Shown here: piece by piece, positions 11,478 to 22,661 of the stretch
Position numbering within the stretch: position 1 is the stretch's first letter
How the letters are laid out: every line of letters starts with the position of its first letter
Origin: Serilophus lunatus
Taxonomy: Eukaryota; Chordata; Aves; Passeriformes; Eurylaimidae
DNA length: 64,000 nucleotides
Assembly: GCA_013399895.1 (NCBI GenBank)
Contig: VXBA01001830.1
Location: 248,001 to 312,000, forward strand
Direction: 5' to 3'
Made by a program: the position numbers and the translations under genes
Notes under the pieces: generated by a model
What the model was told of the DNA's origin: nothing
The model's input: the letters and a program-made list of their open reading frames with translations, nothing else
The model's database searches: none

Positions 11478-14400
11478 GTTCAGATATTTATTGTGAATTG
11501 TTTGGCTCCTGAAGAGATGCTATTCCTGCCTCAAAGGACTGTGCGACTTATTATACCACAGCAGCTTCTCCCTCAATCAAATGTCAGGTGACAGCAAAAG
11601 CAGAGCCAGGCTCTTCCAGACTATTCCAGCTTTTTAAATGGATTTGGACAAGTATGTCCAAATATATGTCAACATATGCTACAGAGTTATCTGATCTAGA
11701 CACAAGGAAGTAACCACAGAATAAAAGAACTGTGGTTGTATATGCAAGAATAGTGCCCAAACCACCTGCTTGTATGATTTCTGTGAAGTATTCCAAGTAG
11801 GTACTGTACTATATTGTGCAGCTGTATTAGTTACTTACATCTAATTCTTTTCAGTATGGTGCTGTCGTGCTTGGTATGACTCCTCATTAAATCCACTTAG
11901 AAATCTACTGGCCCCTTGATGGCTCTTACTTTCAGTAATCACAGCGTGGAGCTTTTCCAAAGTACATAATTTTTCAAATTAAAGTTTGGACTCAGAAAGG
12001 GCTTTGTAGCCCTTTATGGCTTCTATTTCCTTGAGAACCCTCTTTCTAGTGTAGGTACAATAGCTAAATGTCAGTTTACTGTTTTGACAAAGACTGTCTT
12101 AACAGAGGCCAGTCTGAATTTCACCTTACACTGGTCCCTCCAGTTCTCTCAAGATTTTGCTTGAAAGGATGCTCTTGATTGAGGTGATAATTTTTTAAGT
12201 TGGTCATGAAAGGTGAGTAACAAGATGCCATTAAACATTTTACATATATATATTCTGAGAATTATATGACAGTATCCTAACTTTTTAGAGGCGTATTAAA
12301 ATTTGAACTTTGAGAATAATAAAGTAATGATCAGTATTTGAGGTCATGATAAAGGATAGCAACAGTGGCCACACACTGGTAAGAGGTCAGTCTGACCATG
12401 CAGAAAAGCCTAACTTTTGAGGAAAAAGCCATTTACTGTTGAACTCTGAATAACCCTAGATGGAAATTCCAGTGTCAGAAGCAAACGAACATGACAAAAA
12501 TAATGCTGTGAACAAAATCCACAAAGACTTGTAAAACAAAAATAGAAAAATGACTGTTCCAGACTTGTCATATTTATATGACAAATATTAATAGCAGTAG
12601 AAAGTTAATGTGCAATGAGTGACATGAAATCATGTTTGTAAAACAAAAATTATATTTAATATAAACAAAAGCAAAAAGAGGAGCTGGATTTCTAATTTAG
12701 GCATAGAAAGTAGCACATATTCAAAAGATCAATTCAATACATAAGTAGGTAATGAAGGATGCTATTTCTGACTTTTATTTTTACTAGCCACCTCTTGGGG
12801 CAGGAATTCTTAAGTGTTTGCATAGATATTTATTCTTCTAGTCTGTGATGTTAATAAAAAATAAAACATGACCTGACTACTATCAGAACAAGCAGGCAGC
12901 CTGCCTTTATGGCTTGACACTTAATGCAGTTTTTCTGATGCATAATGCAACAGCATTGAATTGTTCAAATGATTACCTATTTTAACTGCTAACTTCCTGC
13001 AAAGCAGAATGTATTATGTATTAGTTACCTCCACATTCCTAACACAAAAGCGGGGAGAAAACAGCATTGGATTATCCAAGATTCTCTAGTGCAATGTCAG
13101 TATGACTCCACAGATGGAAATCTTCGCTAGGGATGCTAGGTGTTAATGTCAGGGACAGGCTTTATTTAATGGCACAACTTGAATGTCCACTTAACACTGA
13201 ATATTCCCTTAGTCACTTGCAATTCCATGTCTTTCAGATAAGATTTTTTTTTAAGCTTACTGTATACTTCTTATATTTTTTTTCACAATTCATTAACTAA
13301 AGCTCAGAGTTCTTTGAAATTTTTCTGCTAAGGAGCAATCAGTAGCAGACACATATCTGTGAAGAAATCCCCTCTAAACAAGGCTGAGCAGGGGAACAAG
13401 TGGCTGAGTAGGCTCTGGCCCTCCCCTCAAAATCAGCTAGTACAAAACTGTCCTCTCCATAAAATGTGATGTGGCTCCAACCAGACACTATTTCCTTAAT
13501 TTATCTCCAGTATTTTATACCCCGCTCACCTGAAAGTTGATTAAATAACTGTGTCTACCAGTTTCTTTGCTTGTAAATCTAACCCAGACCTTGGCCTAAC
13601 TGGGAATCTTGATCTCCATGGGCTTTCTTACAGGCATATGCTCTGTGCTCAGTTCTGAGCACTTGGATTTTGTCATTCCCTGTTCCCTCACACTCTGGAT
13701 ACAAAGACTGCCCAGTAGAGATTGCTTCTTGGAGAAGGACTGTATTTTATTCTTGAAGAACACAGGAGGAGACACCAACCCTAAAGCAAACATATTTCTT
13801 GGCAGTGCAACAGCAAACAATGCTCTTGCAGAGGTAATTGATGGGCTCCAGTCATGTTATATCTGTTTTTTTAAAAAGTGAAAAAGGTTTAGGCCTCTAA
13901 ATTTTTTTTTCATCATTTAGACTAAATCTTTATATAGCTGACATGATTGCCTGACATTCATTTAAGATGGTTGAGAGAAGTCAATAAGATTCCTTTTGGA
14001 ACTTAGCACTGAAGTGCTTTAAGGCCTTCAAATGTAAATACCAGGCATATTGCAAAACACAGGCAGATTCTTACTGATGACAGAAAAATTAATAGGTATT
14101 GTGTGGATAGTGCATGTGAGATGGACAGCTCATGCACAGAAGCAGATTGAAAACTCAAAACCAGATTGAGAACACGGCCTGAGTCAGCATGGGCATATAT
14201 AGGCAAGAAAACTAGATCACGAACTTTTGGGTTGACAGGCTAGCTAAAAACAGCTTGATGCTTTAGAGCTACAGAAGTGTCTCATTTGTTTGATTCCTTC
14301 TGTGTTCAAGGAAGCAGGATGCTGAATTCTCCTACAGAGAGGCAAAAGATTGAACATCTTTCTATTTCATCACTAATTTATCTTTCAGCTCAGAACAACA

Positions 14401-14905
14401 AACAAGTTCCTAGACTTAACCATTCCCCCCCATCAAAAGGAATACAAGATAATTGATCAAAATTCCACTGTACCCAAGAAACTGGCTAAGCACTGGTCAT
14501 TTCAAAACTTCCAGACTCAGGATGATCAGTTTTATGCTCTATGGCACACAATATGAATAGGATTTGTGTGTTTGAGTTTTATTTTTTCTAATGTAAACAC
14601 ACTCTACATGTCCCATCTTACAGAAAAAATTCTAAACGTTTTATACTCTGTTTGAAGCAAGCTAACAAACTATGGTTTCCTCATTTGTTCTCATGCAGTC
14701 AGTCTGTATTTTGAAAATGTTGAAAATTAAGCTTTAAAAGACAGGTTTTTTCAATTCATGCTTTGCTACAGACACTAGATACAACCTTAAGGAAACTGTG
14801 TCTCAACTTCCCATTTGAAAAATAGAGAGGACAGTATTTGCTATGTAGAGGAACGGATGTTACGATAGATCCATTCATGATCTGAAATAAAATATACTAT
14901 AGTTA
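11478..14905. other. Unassigned intron sequence
   Basis: No gene, RNA or repeat family recognised. The plus frame 13609-13881 (90 codons) has no family resemblance and looks like chance. The region is AT-rich with several short A or T runs. Confidence 0.5.
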
Positions 14906-15158
14906 TGACAAGTCAACAGGAAATGACCCCAAACTGTGCCAGGGGATCGGAGATCAGGAAGAATTTCTTCATTGAAAGGCTGTTCAGGCCATGAAAAGGG
15001 CTGTCCAGGGAGACAGCGAATTCCTGGAAGTATCCAAGAAATGGCTGGATGCGGCACGTAGTGCTATGGTCTAGTTGACATGGCGGTGTTTGGTCAAAGG
15101 TTTACTCCCTTTCTGACTCAATCTTGGAGATCTTTTCCAACTTTAACGATTCTATGAG
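14906..15158 (+). mobile_element. CR1 LINE 3' end, plus strand
   Basis: From about 14906 the sequence follows the CR1 3' UTR. GAAGAATTTCTTCATTGAAAGG is followed by a GGGCTGTCCAGGGAGACAG block, TCCTGGAAGTATCCAAGAA, then TTGGAGATCTTTTCCAACTT and the terminal ACGATTCTATGAG. It is 5'-truncated, with no ORF2 left. Antisense to BICD1. Confidence 0.87.
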
Positions 15159-18099
15159 CATACTACAAGTAACTGATAAATCTATAAATGTTATTTAAAC
15201 AGCTATTTTATTATCACCTAAAAGCAAAAAGCATTTAACTTTATTTCTAAACACCAGCTTACTTAATCAACTCAATTCAATAATAATGCAAATGCTGGTG
15301 CAATGACAAAGTAATATAAGTGAAAAGGGACTTGCAAGCCAACATTCTGGAGGCTTTGCCCATACCAGAAACAGTGAGGAGATCAGATATGCAGAAAACA
15401 AAGGTAATACCGAGTCTGTATACCAATGTAGAGCAGTAGGACAAATGTCAACAATTCACAGGCCTTTCCCCAAGGAGGCTTTGGATAAAAGTATGAACCA
15501 TGTGGATGCTTCTGTTTGTTCTCGGTGGATCCCTTCAGTGTCTACAGTCCTCTTGAAATTCATATATCAGATGCTAATCAACAAATCCTTCAGAAAATAC
15601 TGAGAGAAATGAACATTTACATTCAACTCAGCTACAGGCACAGCCATGCTTCTACAGTCCCAGTACGCAGTGTGCTGATTTCAATCAATATGCCACGGTG
15701 TGAGGCCTTAGGCAACCATGCTGCCTTTTTATAAATAAGGAACAAATACATGTCTAAATGTGATGGATACGAAATATTTATAGACAAGAAGAAAGCACTA
15801 GCATGAAAATGAACAGTCAATGCTAACATCCATTGTTCATCAGCAATCCAGTAAAAGAGGGAGTGAATAAGAATTTCCATTTAATTGCCTCTAACAGCAC
15901 TCTAGATGAGGATTTCAATTCCCCAGCCCTGAGCATTCCCTCCAGGCACAAAAAACACAAGAAAGGGGAAGTTAATAACAAAGAGCACCACTTATCTACA
16001 ACACAACTCATTAGTTTCACGCTGGCAATTTTAAAGCAGCTCTTTTCGAAATGAAAATGGCCAGTAATTAAATCATTTCTATAAAAAATAAAATTCAACA
16101 CCTTATTAATGAAACATAAAGTGGCTTAAAAATTTGCACGCATTACTACATTGATGTTTGAGTTTGCACTGTCATCAGACAAACATCCAGCTATCACAAA
16201 ATTCCAATTAAAACTAAGAGAAGCATTACCAGAAAAAGCATGTAAGACTGTCAAAGACATCCTCTTTTTTAAACCAGATGTGTCTGAAGGCAGAGATGAA
16301 ACATGCCTTCCACAGAGGCCCTATTACCTTTGCAGTAAACAGCAAAATCCCTTTTTTACAAAAACTTTTTTTTTTGCTTCTCTAAATGCTTTCTTTTTCT
16401 GCTTTTCTAACTATGAAATGGCCAAGATAATTGCAGCTCTCTCCCCTGTGCTTGCTTGAATAAAGCTGCAAAGAATGCACACCAAAATCTGATTCTTTAA
16501 GAGCTGTCATCCTGCTGTACATTCTAGTTATTTCAAATTAGCTTCCCATATGTACACATTCCATAGTGAGAGCACATTTACAGAGCATTTTAGGAGTGGT
16601 CTAATTAATATCGTGTTGGCAGTGAATAATAAAAACAACCCATTAAATGTAACAACTGCATTCTACATTGCTGCTACTACTTCTGCCATAATTTCCTGAC
16701 GGAGAGATGTTTCAATAGAAGTGCTGTATAGGGAAAGGTTATTTCCAGCTGCAAAGGCTTAACAAAGGAAAGGAAGAAACAACTCTTATCACAGCAAATT
16801 AGGGCTATCCCCGAGCAGCATATAAAGAGGCAAAGACTGCATGCCCAGAATGCCCCTTCTAGAAGAGAAGAGAGGAAATAAGGAATAGGGACACAACCAC
16901 ATTCTAGACACAGATGCACATCAAGTTGCATGGAGCAAGGAAAGAGAAAGCTGCTGCTTAGAAGAAAACGCTCTTTGCGCACATTTAAGTGTAAAAACCA
17001 ATGGAGACATTCTCTGTAAGTGTCTGCTGCAGACGTAAGGATTATGTCTCAGCATGTATACCAAAAATGATGAGTCGAAAACTTATTGTCATAATATTAG
17101 GTTTGTTCTACCCTTCAAGTAGATTCATGCAATTTAAAAAAAATAATTAAATGTTAATTTTCCTATGCCATCCCTGAAGAACAGAACTACTTACACACCT
17201 GCTTATTAAATCATCTGACAACTAAACTAGCAGGGGCTCACTTCATGAGGACTTCTGAGATTCAGTCTGAAATTCTGAAGGAAATAGTATTTTTCTGTTG
17301 CAAACACTTAGCTGCATTTACATACATCCTATAAACAATAGAACATCTATTTTATTTGGATTCTCTTCTTTCAATATGTTATACTGTTTTCTTTCAATAA
17401 AAAAAAAAAAGAAAAGAAGGTCCCTTCCAAACCAAACCATTTTTTGAGACTATAAAAAACGCTCAGGGATCAAAAACCACGGATTCTGAGTATAGTGTAA
17501 GTGTAGTATTTTTTCCAAGTAGGAAAATTAAGGATTTACTTCTCAAAGAGCAGGAGCGCCTCATCTTGAATAAGAAAACAAGTAATACAGTTACCATCTC
17601 GTCTTCAAAAGCACAGTAAAGCGTCGCCCTTAGGCAGAAGTCGTTATGCTCAGAATACTTCCTGTCATATAAACAAAAGAAATTAGAAGCTACAATGGGC
17701 ATTTTCACTCTCTACATTTTCTAAGAGGAAGAAAAAAAATCTACCTCCTTTAAGGTATTTTTGGGACCCTCAAGAAAGTTATCAGATAATCAAAATGGCA
17801 GTATATAGTATATATATAAAGACAAGCATAAAGACTTGCTCTGTCCTTCTGTGTTTCTCAAGCTTTTCCAAAACATGCCCTAAGGGCTAGTCGATCTTAG
17901 TGAGTCACAAAGTAGATGGGAAGAGAACTGACTATAATCAACATGTGCAGAGGTAAACAGTAATATTCCATCCTCATAAATGCTATTTTTTCCCAACAAT
18001 TTGCAATTTGGTTTCTATAGTTTTTGTAAATGAAAGGGGAGAAAACAAGGAGGTTACTTATCTCTCAAAACCAGGCATCTCTTTTGTTGCCTTTCTTCT
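15159..18099. other. Unassigned intron sequence
   Basis: No gene seen. The stretch 15820-16680 is unusually free of simple repeats and holds several TTAATTA/TAATTAAAT motifs; it is a candidate conserved non-coding block by appearance only. An A-run lies at about 17398-17411. Confidence 0.5.
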
Positions 18100-18920
18100 C
18101 TCCCCAACAGGCTGAGCATAACAGCTCCATTTGGGAAATACCAAACTTGCTGTGACCAGCTCTTTATTAAATTTCTGTGTGCAATATGACCCAAGCACAA
18201 TCCTACAGAGCTCACTGCGTTTGGGTGGGCTTCTCAAGAGACCTACTCCCAGCAAAATGAAAGGTTCCACGCTACAGAACCACTCAGTACCCCCACAATC
18301 CAGGGAAGCACTGCACAGGAATAGAAAGAGGAGACACAGCACAGCCATGGCCCTATTTAGGGCTGTACTAGTTTGAAATCAAACCAGTGGGAGATTGCAA
18401 GTCAGAATTATAATTTAATGGGAAAAAAAAAGGAAATTAAAAGAAATAAATAAATGCAGTAGCACAAGAACACTGACAAAGTCAGATACACCCTGACACT
18501 CTATGGTGGTAGCAGTCCCAGCAAAGCAGTTCTGTTGAAGCGGTGATGCTGTAGGAAGAAAAGGGTGAGAAAGTCCAACGGTAGCTCTTGTCTTCTGAGA
18601 GTCCAGTAGGTAAGCGCTGGTGTGGTGTTCAGAGTCTCAGCTTATATCCAGGATGGAATAGTTGGCTCCTCCCTCTGGGCGAAGCATCTCACAATGGGAT
18701 GGTGAGTCGTGTGATAAGGCCTGATGGGCCTATTAACAGCAGATAGTCCAGGAAAGAGCTGTCTCTGAGTCATGGGCGAGGCATTGATGGCCCATTAACA
18801 GAAGATAGTACAGAGGAAGGAGGCAAGGAACACTGCTTCAACAGCTCACAGAGGTGGTAATAGAATATACTTCAACCTAGGACAGGGCTCATTGTCAACA
18901 GCCCTGTGAAACAAACTACA
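18100..18920 (-). mobile_element. Possible older retroviral LTR, interrupted by a younger LTR
   Basis: Minus-strand sequence from 18363 down to about 18100 looks like the R/U5 end of an LTR: AATTTAATAAAGAGCTGG (polyadenylation signal near 18153-18170) follows a moderately GC-rich U3-like block. The continuation at 18885-18920 would be the 5' end of the same element, starting TGTAGTTTG. No target duplication was found for this outer element, so its edges and identity are tentative. The minus-strand frame at 18058-18348 is probably incidental to it. Confidence 0.35.
18364..18884 (-). mobile_element. Solo LTR with 4-bp target duplication (ERV1-like)
   Basis: The 521-bp element has near-perfect terminal inverted repeats, TGTACTAG at the low end and CTAGGACA at the high end (7 of 8 bases). 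It is flanked by GGGC at 18360-18363 and 18885-18888, a 4-bp duplication typical of class I retroviruses. On the minus strand GGATATAAGCTGAG (about 18640-18655) supplies a TATA-like box after a GAGGGAGGAGCC GC-box region. AAATTATAATTCTGACTTGC and CCCACTGGTTTGATTT near the low end resemble avian LTR 3' parts. No internal genes. Same orientation as BICD1. Confidence 0.75.
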
Positions 18921-18929
18921 CTGGAGGAG

Positions 18930-19270
18930 CAGCACTCAGGAAAGCCAAGTGAGTTTCATTGCTGAGAGTAACTGAAATGTTTCCTAGAGAAGAGAAGGAA
19001 CTGTGTTTGTTCAGCACAAGTAGTAAAAGGTTAAGGAAAGGGAACTTGTATTCTTCTCTTGCCTGAAGCTGGATAGAGAAGACAGACCCTTCTTGGAGGC
19101 ACACAGGGAAAGGACAGGAGTCAATGGTCACAACGGGCTTGAGAGTGGCACAGCATCCAAATAAGTGCCCAGAGTGGCTGTGTTGAAAATCTCCAAGGAT
19201 GGATATTAAACTTTTCTAGGACAACTTCCTGAGCAATGCTAAACTTGGCATTTCAGTCAGAGGATGGATA
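18930..19270 (+). mobile_element. Diverged CR1 LINE 3' fragment
   Basis: GAAGCTGGATAGAGAAGACAGA, GGGAAAGGACAGGAGTCAATGG, CCAGAGTGGCTGTGTTG and GAAAATCTCCAAGGATGGAT follow, in order, the CR1 3' segment that normally reads '...gacaggacaagaggcaatgg...gcccagagaggttgtgg...gagatattcaaaa'. The terminal ATTCTATGA repeats are not seen. It lies between two LTR insertions and is clearly older than them. Confidence 0.65.
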
Positions 19271-19291
19271 AGATCATTTTCAGAAACCTAC

Positions 19292-19783
19292 TGAGTTGAG
19301 AACAAAGACCTTTGGAAACTATGAAGACAGAACCAACGGCAATCATTAACAGGATGCCGAAGATCAGCCTGCTAATCGCCGAGATAGGCCTGGATATCAC
19401 CCACCTATAATCAAGGACACACCTGCTTTTGAGAAGATGGGACCAGCTTGAATTGCCCAACAATGCTGGAGATGGGCCTGGGTATCACACATTGATTAAA
19501 TCAGGGACACACCTGGCTGGGTGAAACTTGGGGCAGAGACTGGGCGGAGACTGGGCAGAGACTGGGCGGAGACTGGGCAGAGACTGGGCGGTCTGTTTCT
19601 GGAATTCATCTGCATTTACTCCGCCTATTTCAGGAAATGCAGTTTTGTAAGTACTTAAGGCACTGTGATGGAGAGGGAAGTAAGGAAGTTTGGCTTGGAT
19701 TTATCCCCCTTGCTTCGCAGCTGCTAATAAACCTACCTGCTTCATAACTTTCATGAGTTCTGAAGTTTGATTTCCGCAAAACA
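19292..19783 (+). mobile_element. LTR, plus strand (left copy of an inverted pair)
   Basis: The 3' part is LTR-like: a polyadenylation signal in GCTGCTAATAAACCTACC (about 19721-19738), then TTCTGAAGTTTGATTTCC and a final GCAAAACA at 19783. Homologous sequence recurs in reverse at 19835-20109. The best-aligned core starts at 19464 (TGCTGGAGATGGGCCTGG). The same head, GAGATAGGCCTGGATATCAC, also occurs at 19380-19400, so the 5' part carries an internal duplication. CTAC at 19288-19291 and 19784-19787 could be a 4-bp target duplication giving a start at 19292. U3 holds a GC-rich tandem repeat. Confidence 0.65.
19531..19591 (+). repeat. 11-bp tandem repeat inside the LTR (5.5 copies)
   Basis: Five full 11-bp units and a partial sixth, alternating GGGCAGAGACT and GGGCGGAGACT, so the higher-order period is 22 bp. 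Each G-form contains GGGCGG, the core of an Sp1-type GC box. The inverted partner LTR has only one equivalent unit (GGGGTGGAGACTGGGAGG when read on its own strand), so the array expanded in this copy. Confidence 0.93.
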
Positions 19784-19834
19784 CTACTCCAAACTAAATT
19801 CTATCACAAATAAGGGAAAAACTCCATATGCTGG

Positions 19835-20109
19835 TGATTTGCAGAATGAAACTTCAGAACTCCTGAAAGTTGTGAAGCAGGTAGGTTTATTAGCAGCTGC
19901 AAAGCAAAGGAGGTAAACTAAGCCAAACTTGCTTATTTTTTCTTGCCATTGCAGTTCTTTAAGTACATAGAAAACTATTTCCCAAACTAGGAGGAGTAAA
20001 TGGAGATGAGTTCCAGGAACAGACCTCCCAGTCTCCACCCCAAACTCCTCACAAACAGGTGTGTGTGTTTTGTGTGGTTGATGGGAGATAACCAGACCCA
20101 TCTCCAACA
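19835..20109 (-). mobile_element. LTR, minus strand (right copy of an inverted pair)
   Basis: Read on the minus strand it begins TGTTGGAGATGGGTCTGG and ends CTGCAAATCA. It shares with the left copy GGTCTGTT.CTGGAA, CATTTACTCC.CCTA, GTACTTAA, AAGTTTGGCTT, GCAGCTGCTAATAAACCTAC and GAGTTCTGAAGTTT. It lacks the tandem expansion. It is separated from the left copy by 51 bp. No target duplication was found, so the outer edge near 20109 is the last clearly shared position and not a proven terminus. Confidence 0.7.
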
Positions 20110-21387
20110 CAATGGAGTGGACTCTGTTGATTAGAGCAATACAGGGTCAAACCTGCCTGCCTTCATTGTTTAATCACAGACCTGTCTGGAAGGATTGATA
20201 CACACTACACTTCTCATGGACCGTACATTTGAAAGAGCTATGACTTGTGTCTGGCCATTTTCTTAGTTTTCTTCCACATAAGTCTAAAACTAAGATGACC
20301 TTTGTGATTTTATTGTAATAAACAAACCTGATCCTTAAACAGAGACAGGAAATTTAAATTACAAGAACAAAGAGACTCTGAGTTTTACCTATTTGCGACA
20401 CCAGCACACTCGACCAGTTTTATTGTAGCAGTCATAAAAATCAGACACTGACAGCAGGGCTTAGTCTAAGCCAAAGTCATAGCAATGAGGCGAGATGAGG
20501 CTCAGGTCTGTAACAGTCAGGGCAATAAAAGAAAGTCTTTCAAACTGATAGAAAATTCATGAACAACTATACTTACAGAATACATATTTCCTGTATATCC
20601 CACTAATTTACTCGTGTTTATGAAGCAATTTAAAATCTTTGGCTACATTTATATTTCTATCCTCTGCAGTTCTTCATGTGAATTGCCAACACAGTAGTTC
20701 TCACTACTCCATAGGTGACTAATAAGGATAAACTCCCTCCCTATGACCACACATGACTCGCTTAATGTCAGCATGTGACAACCACAGTTGCACTTAGCGA
20801 GTATGTTAAACAATGAAATGCAAAGGAAAGAGCTCCACAATCTAGTTCCTGGAGCTGGAGTGTTTAAGTTGGGCAGGGAGGGGGCACACATTCACTTTTA
20901 GAAAATAATTTCTAAGCCAAGGGTTTAAAAACAGAAAGAAAGGCTATTCAGAGATTTCTGCTGCTTCAGGCATTTATAGAACCTCCTAAAAATTTAAGTT
21001 GGAAAAATCTCTAAATACAAGCACACCCTTCAGAACACGAGGCCAAAATTACAGACCTCTCATTTATTTTCAAAGGAAGGTTTAATTAGAGTGCTGCCAG
21101 CCACAGATTTACCATGGGGAACTTTTTGCTTCCATTAGCATTGATCAATGCAGTGCACACAACTATTTCACACAATGCTCTTGCAGCTTACTGCAAGTGC
21201 TGGATAATCTCATGCCTCCAGAGCAAGTGAGATTTTAAGGCATATGGTGGTATTGATAATCACATTACAGCAACAACAGCTTGCCTACTTAATACGTAAA
21301 AAAAAGTGAGACCCCAAGAATGGTATTGCCATAAATTGTCCCATTATAATTCTTAGAGACCTTTAATTTATTGTGCATAGGATAAGA

Positions 21388-21423
21388 AGAAAAAAACAAA
21401 CAAAACAAAAAACAAACCCAAAA
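21388..21423. repeat. A/C-rich low-complexity tract
   Basis: Imperfect AAAC/AAAAC units (AACAAACAAAACAAAAAAC). One of several tracts of this composition in the window. Confidence 0.85.
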
Positions 21424-22505
21424 TACTGAAGTAAAAAAACCTGCCTATTTATTCAACCAAAGTAGAGACAGTGACAGAAAGAGTTGACCAGAAGATCTAT
21501 TAACAAGGAGAGAGACTTCTCTGACGTACAAGGTTGCGTGAGAAGCTAGATGGACTGGCACTTCTCCAAGTACCTCTGTATTCACTCCAAACTGTGTCTG
21601 TCTAAAATGAACTTGATGATAAACTCAAGAAGGCAGACGATGCCCCATGCTGTGCATTTCTATATCTACTTGTCTAAGTGCAGCAGGGCTCCAGAATGAT
21701 CCCATGTGTCACCTCAACACAAGTAAAAGACAACAGCCCAACAAAGATTTAGCTTTGTAATCCAGAACTGCATTCTAAGCCATGTGTCCAGCCATAGCTC
21801 TCCCAGTGCTTTTGCTCAAGGGCTCAGCTGTCTCTAGCGCTATTTCCCTTTTACATCAGTGCAGCAAGGATGGGATTAAAGAACAACATGCAAAACAGTG
21901 AGATCAGGAACCAGCAAACACCACCCAGGGTTGCAGGCATGTTTACAAAACCAACTCCTTTTACCTAATTTAACAATTTTAAGCAGTTCCCAGCCCTGTT
22001 ATCTGGCACAGTGTTAAATACGTAATACTGCCTGATGATGCAAACTCCCATTTGTGAAAAAAGTTGTCTCCCAGTAAGCAATTTGCAAAGGATAACAAGT
22101 TTAAGAGGATAATAATGCTTCTGCTTTGTCAGCAGCTTTGTCTCAGGGTGACCTATCTTCCAGATTGTAAAAAAACTGCATAAGCCTATGCAAATTGAAC
22201 CTCCATGGCTTATCTAGTTCTACTGAGAAAGTAACCAAGAATTTCATCGGCTTCAGTGAAGCCCAGATTCTACCCTTGGGTGTTTATTTCTAGGTGATAT
22301 ACTGTATTCTGGTTCCTGATTCACTATATTTACAAAGTTGTCAGTAAATTACAAGCAGTTTAAACAACTGACTTGTGATAATCAGCAAAACCTGTCAATC
22401 TTAGATCTTTCAGTGACTGCCCTATTTTCACAGATGCTTTCAAACTACTTCACCAGCATCATCAGAATTTTCCCTTTAGTGTCTTCCTTTCACAACAGCA
22501 GTTTT

Positions 22506-22661
22506 CGCGGAATGGAAAGTCTTTCCTCCCTTGACACCCATGCATGGGAGTGATGCCCGTGCTCCCGCAGAGCAGAGGATCAACTACACAGACGGGAGAA
22601 CACCTCAGTCAGCAGCCAGCAGGGGAGTGCTTAGCTAGCCTGCTAAATCTGTCGCGGCACC
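22506..22661. promoter_or_regulatory. CpG cluster in first intron, possible regulatory element
   Basis: Eight CpG dinucleotides fall in 156 bp (TTTTCGCGG, GCCCGTG, TCCCGCAG, GACGGG, TGTCGCGGCACCGGATG), in a region that is otherwise nearly CpG-free. ACCGGATGTG resembles an ETS-type site. This could be an intronic enhancer, an alternative first exon or promoter, or a recently arrived repeat not yet CpG-depleted. Nothing in the sequence decides between these. Confidence 0.3.

Noticed and set aside
18058..18348. 96-codon minus-strand frame starting with a hydrophobic, signal-peptide-like run
   Set aside because: It lies within LTR-like sequence, lacks any known domain, and the start region is interrupted by repeat boundaries. 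Treated as incidental.
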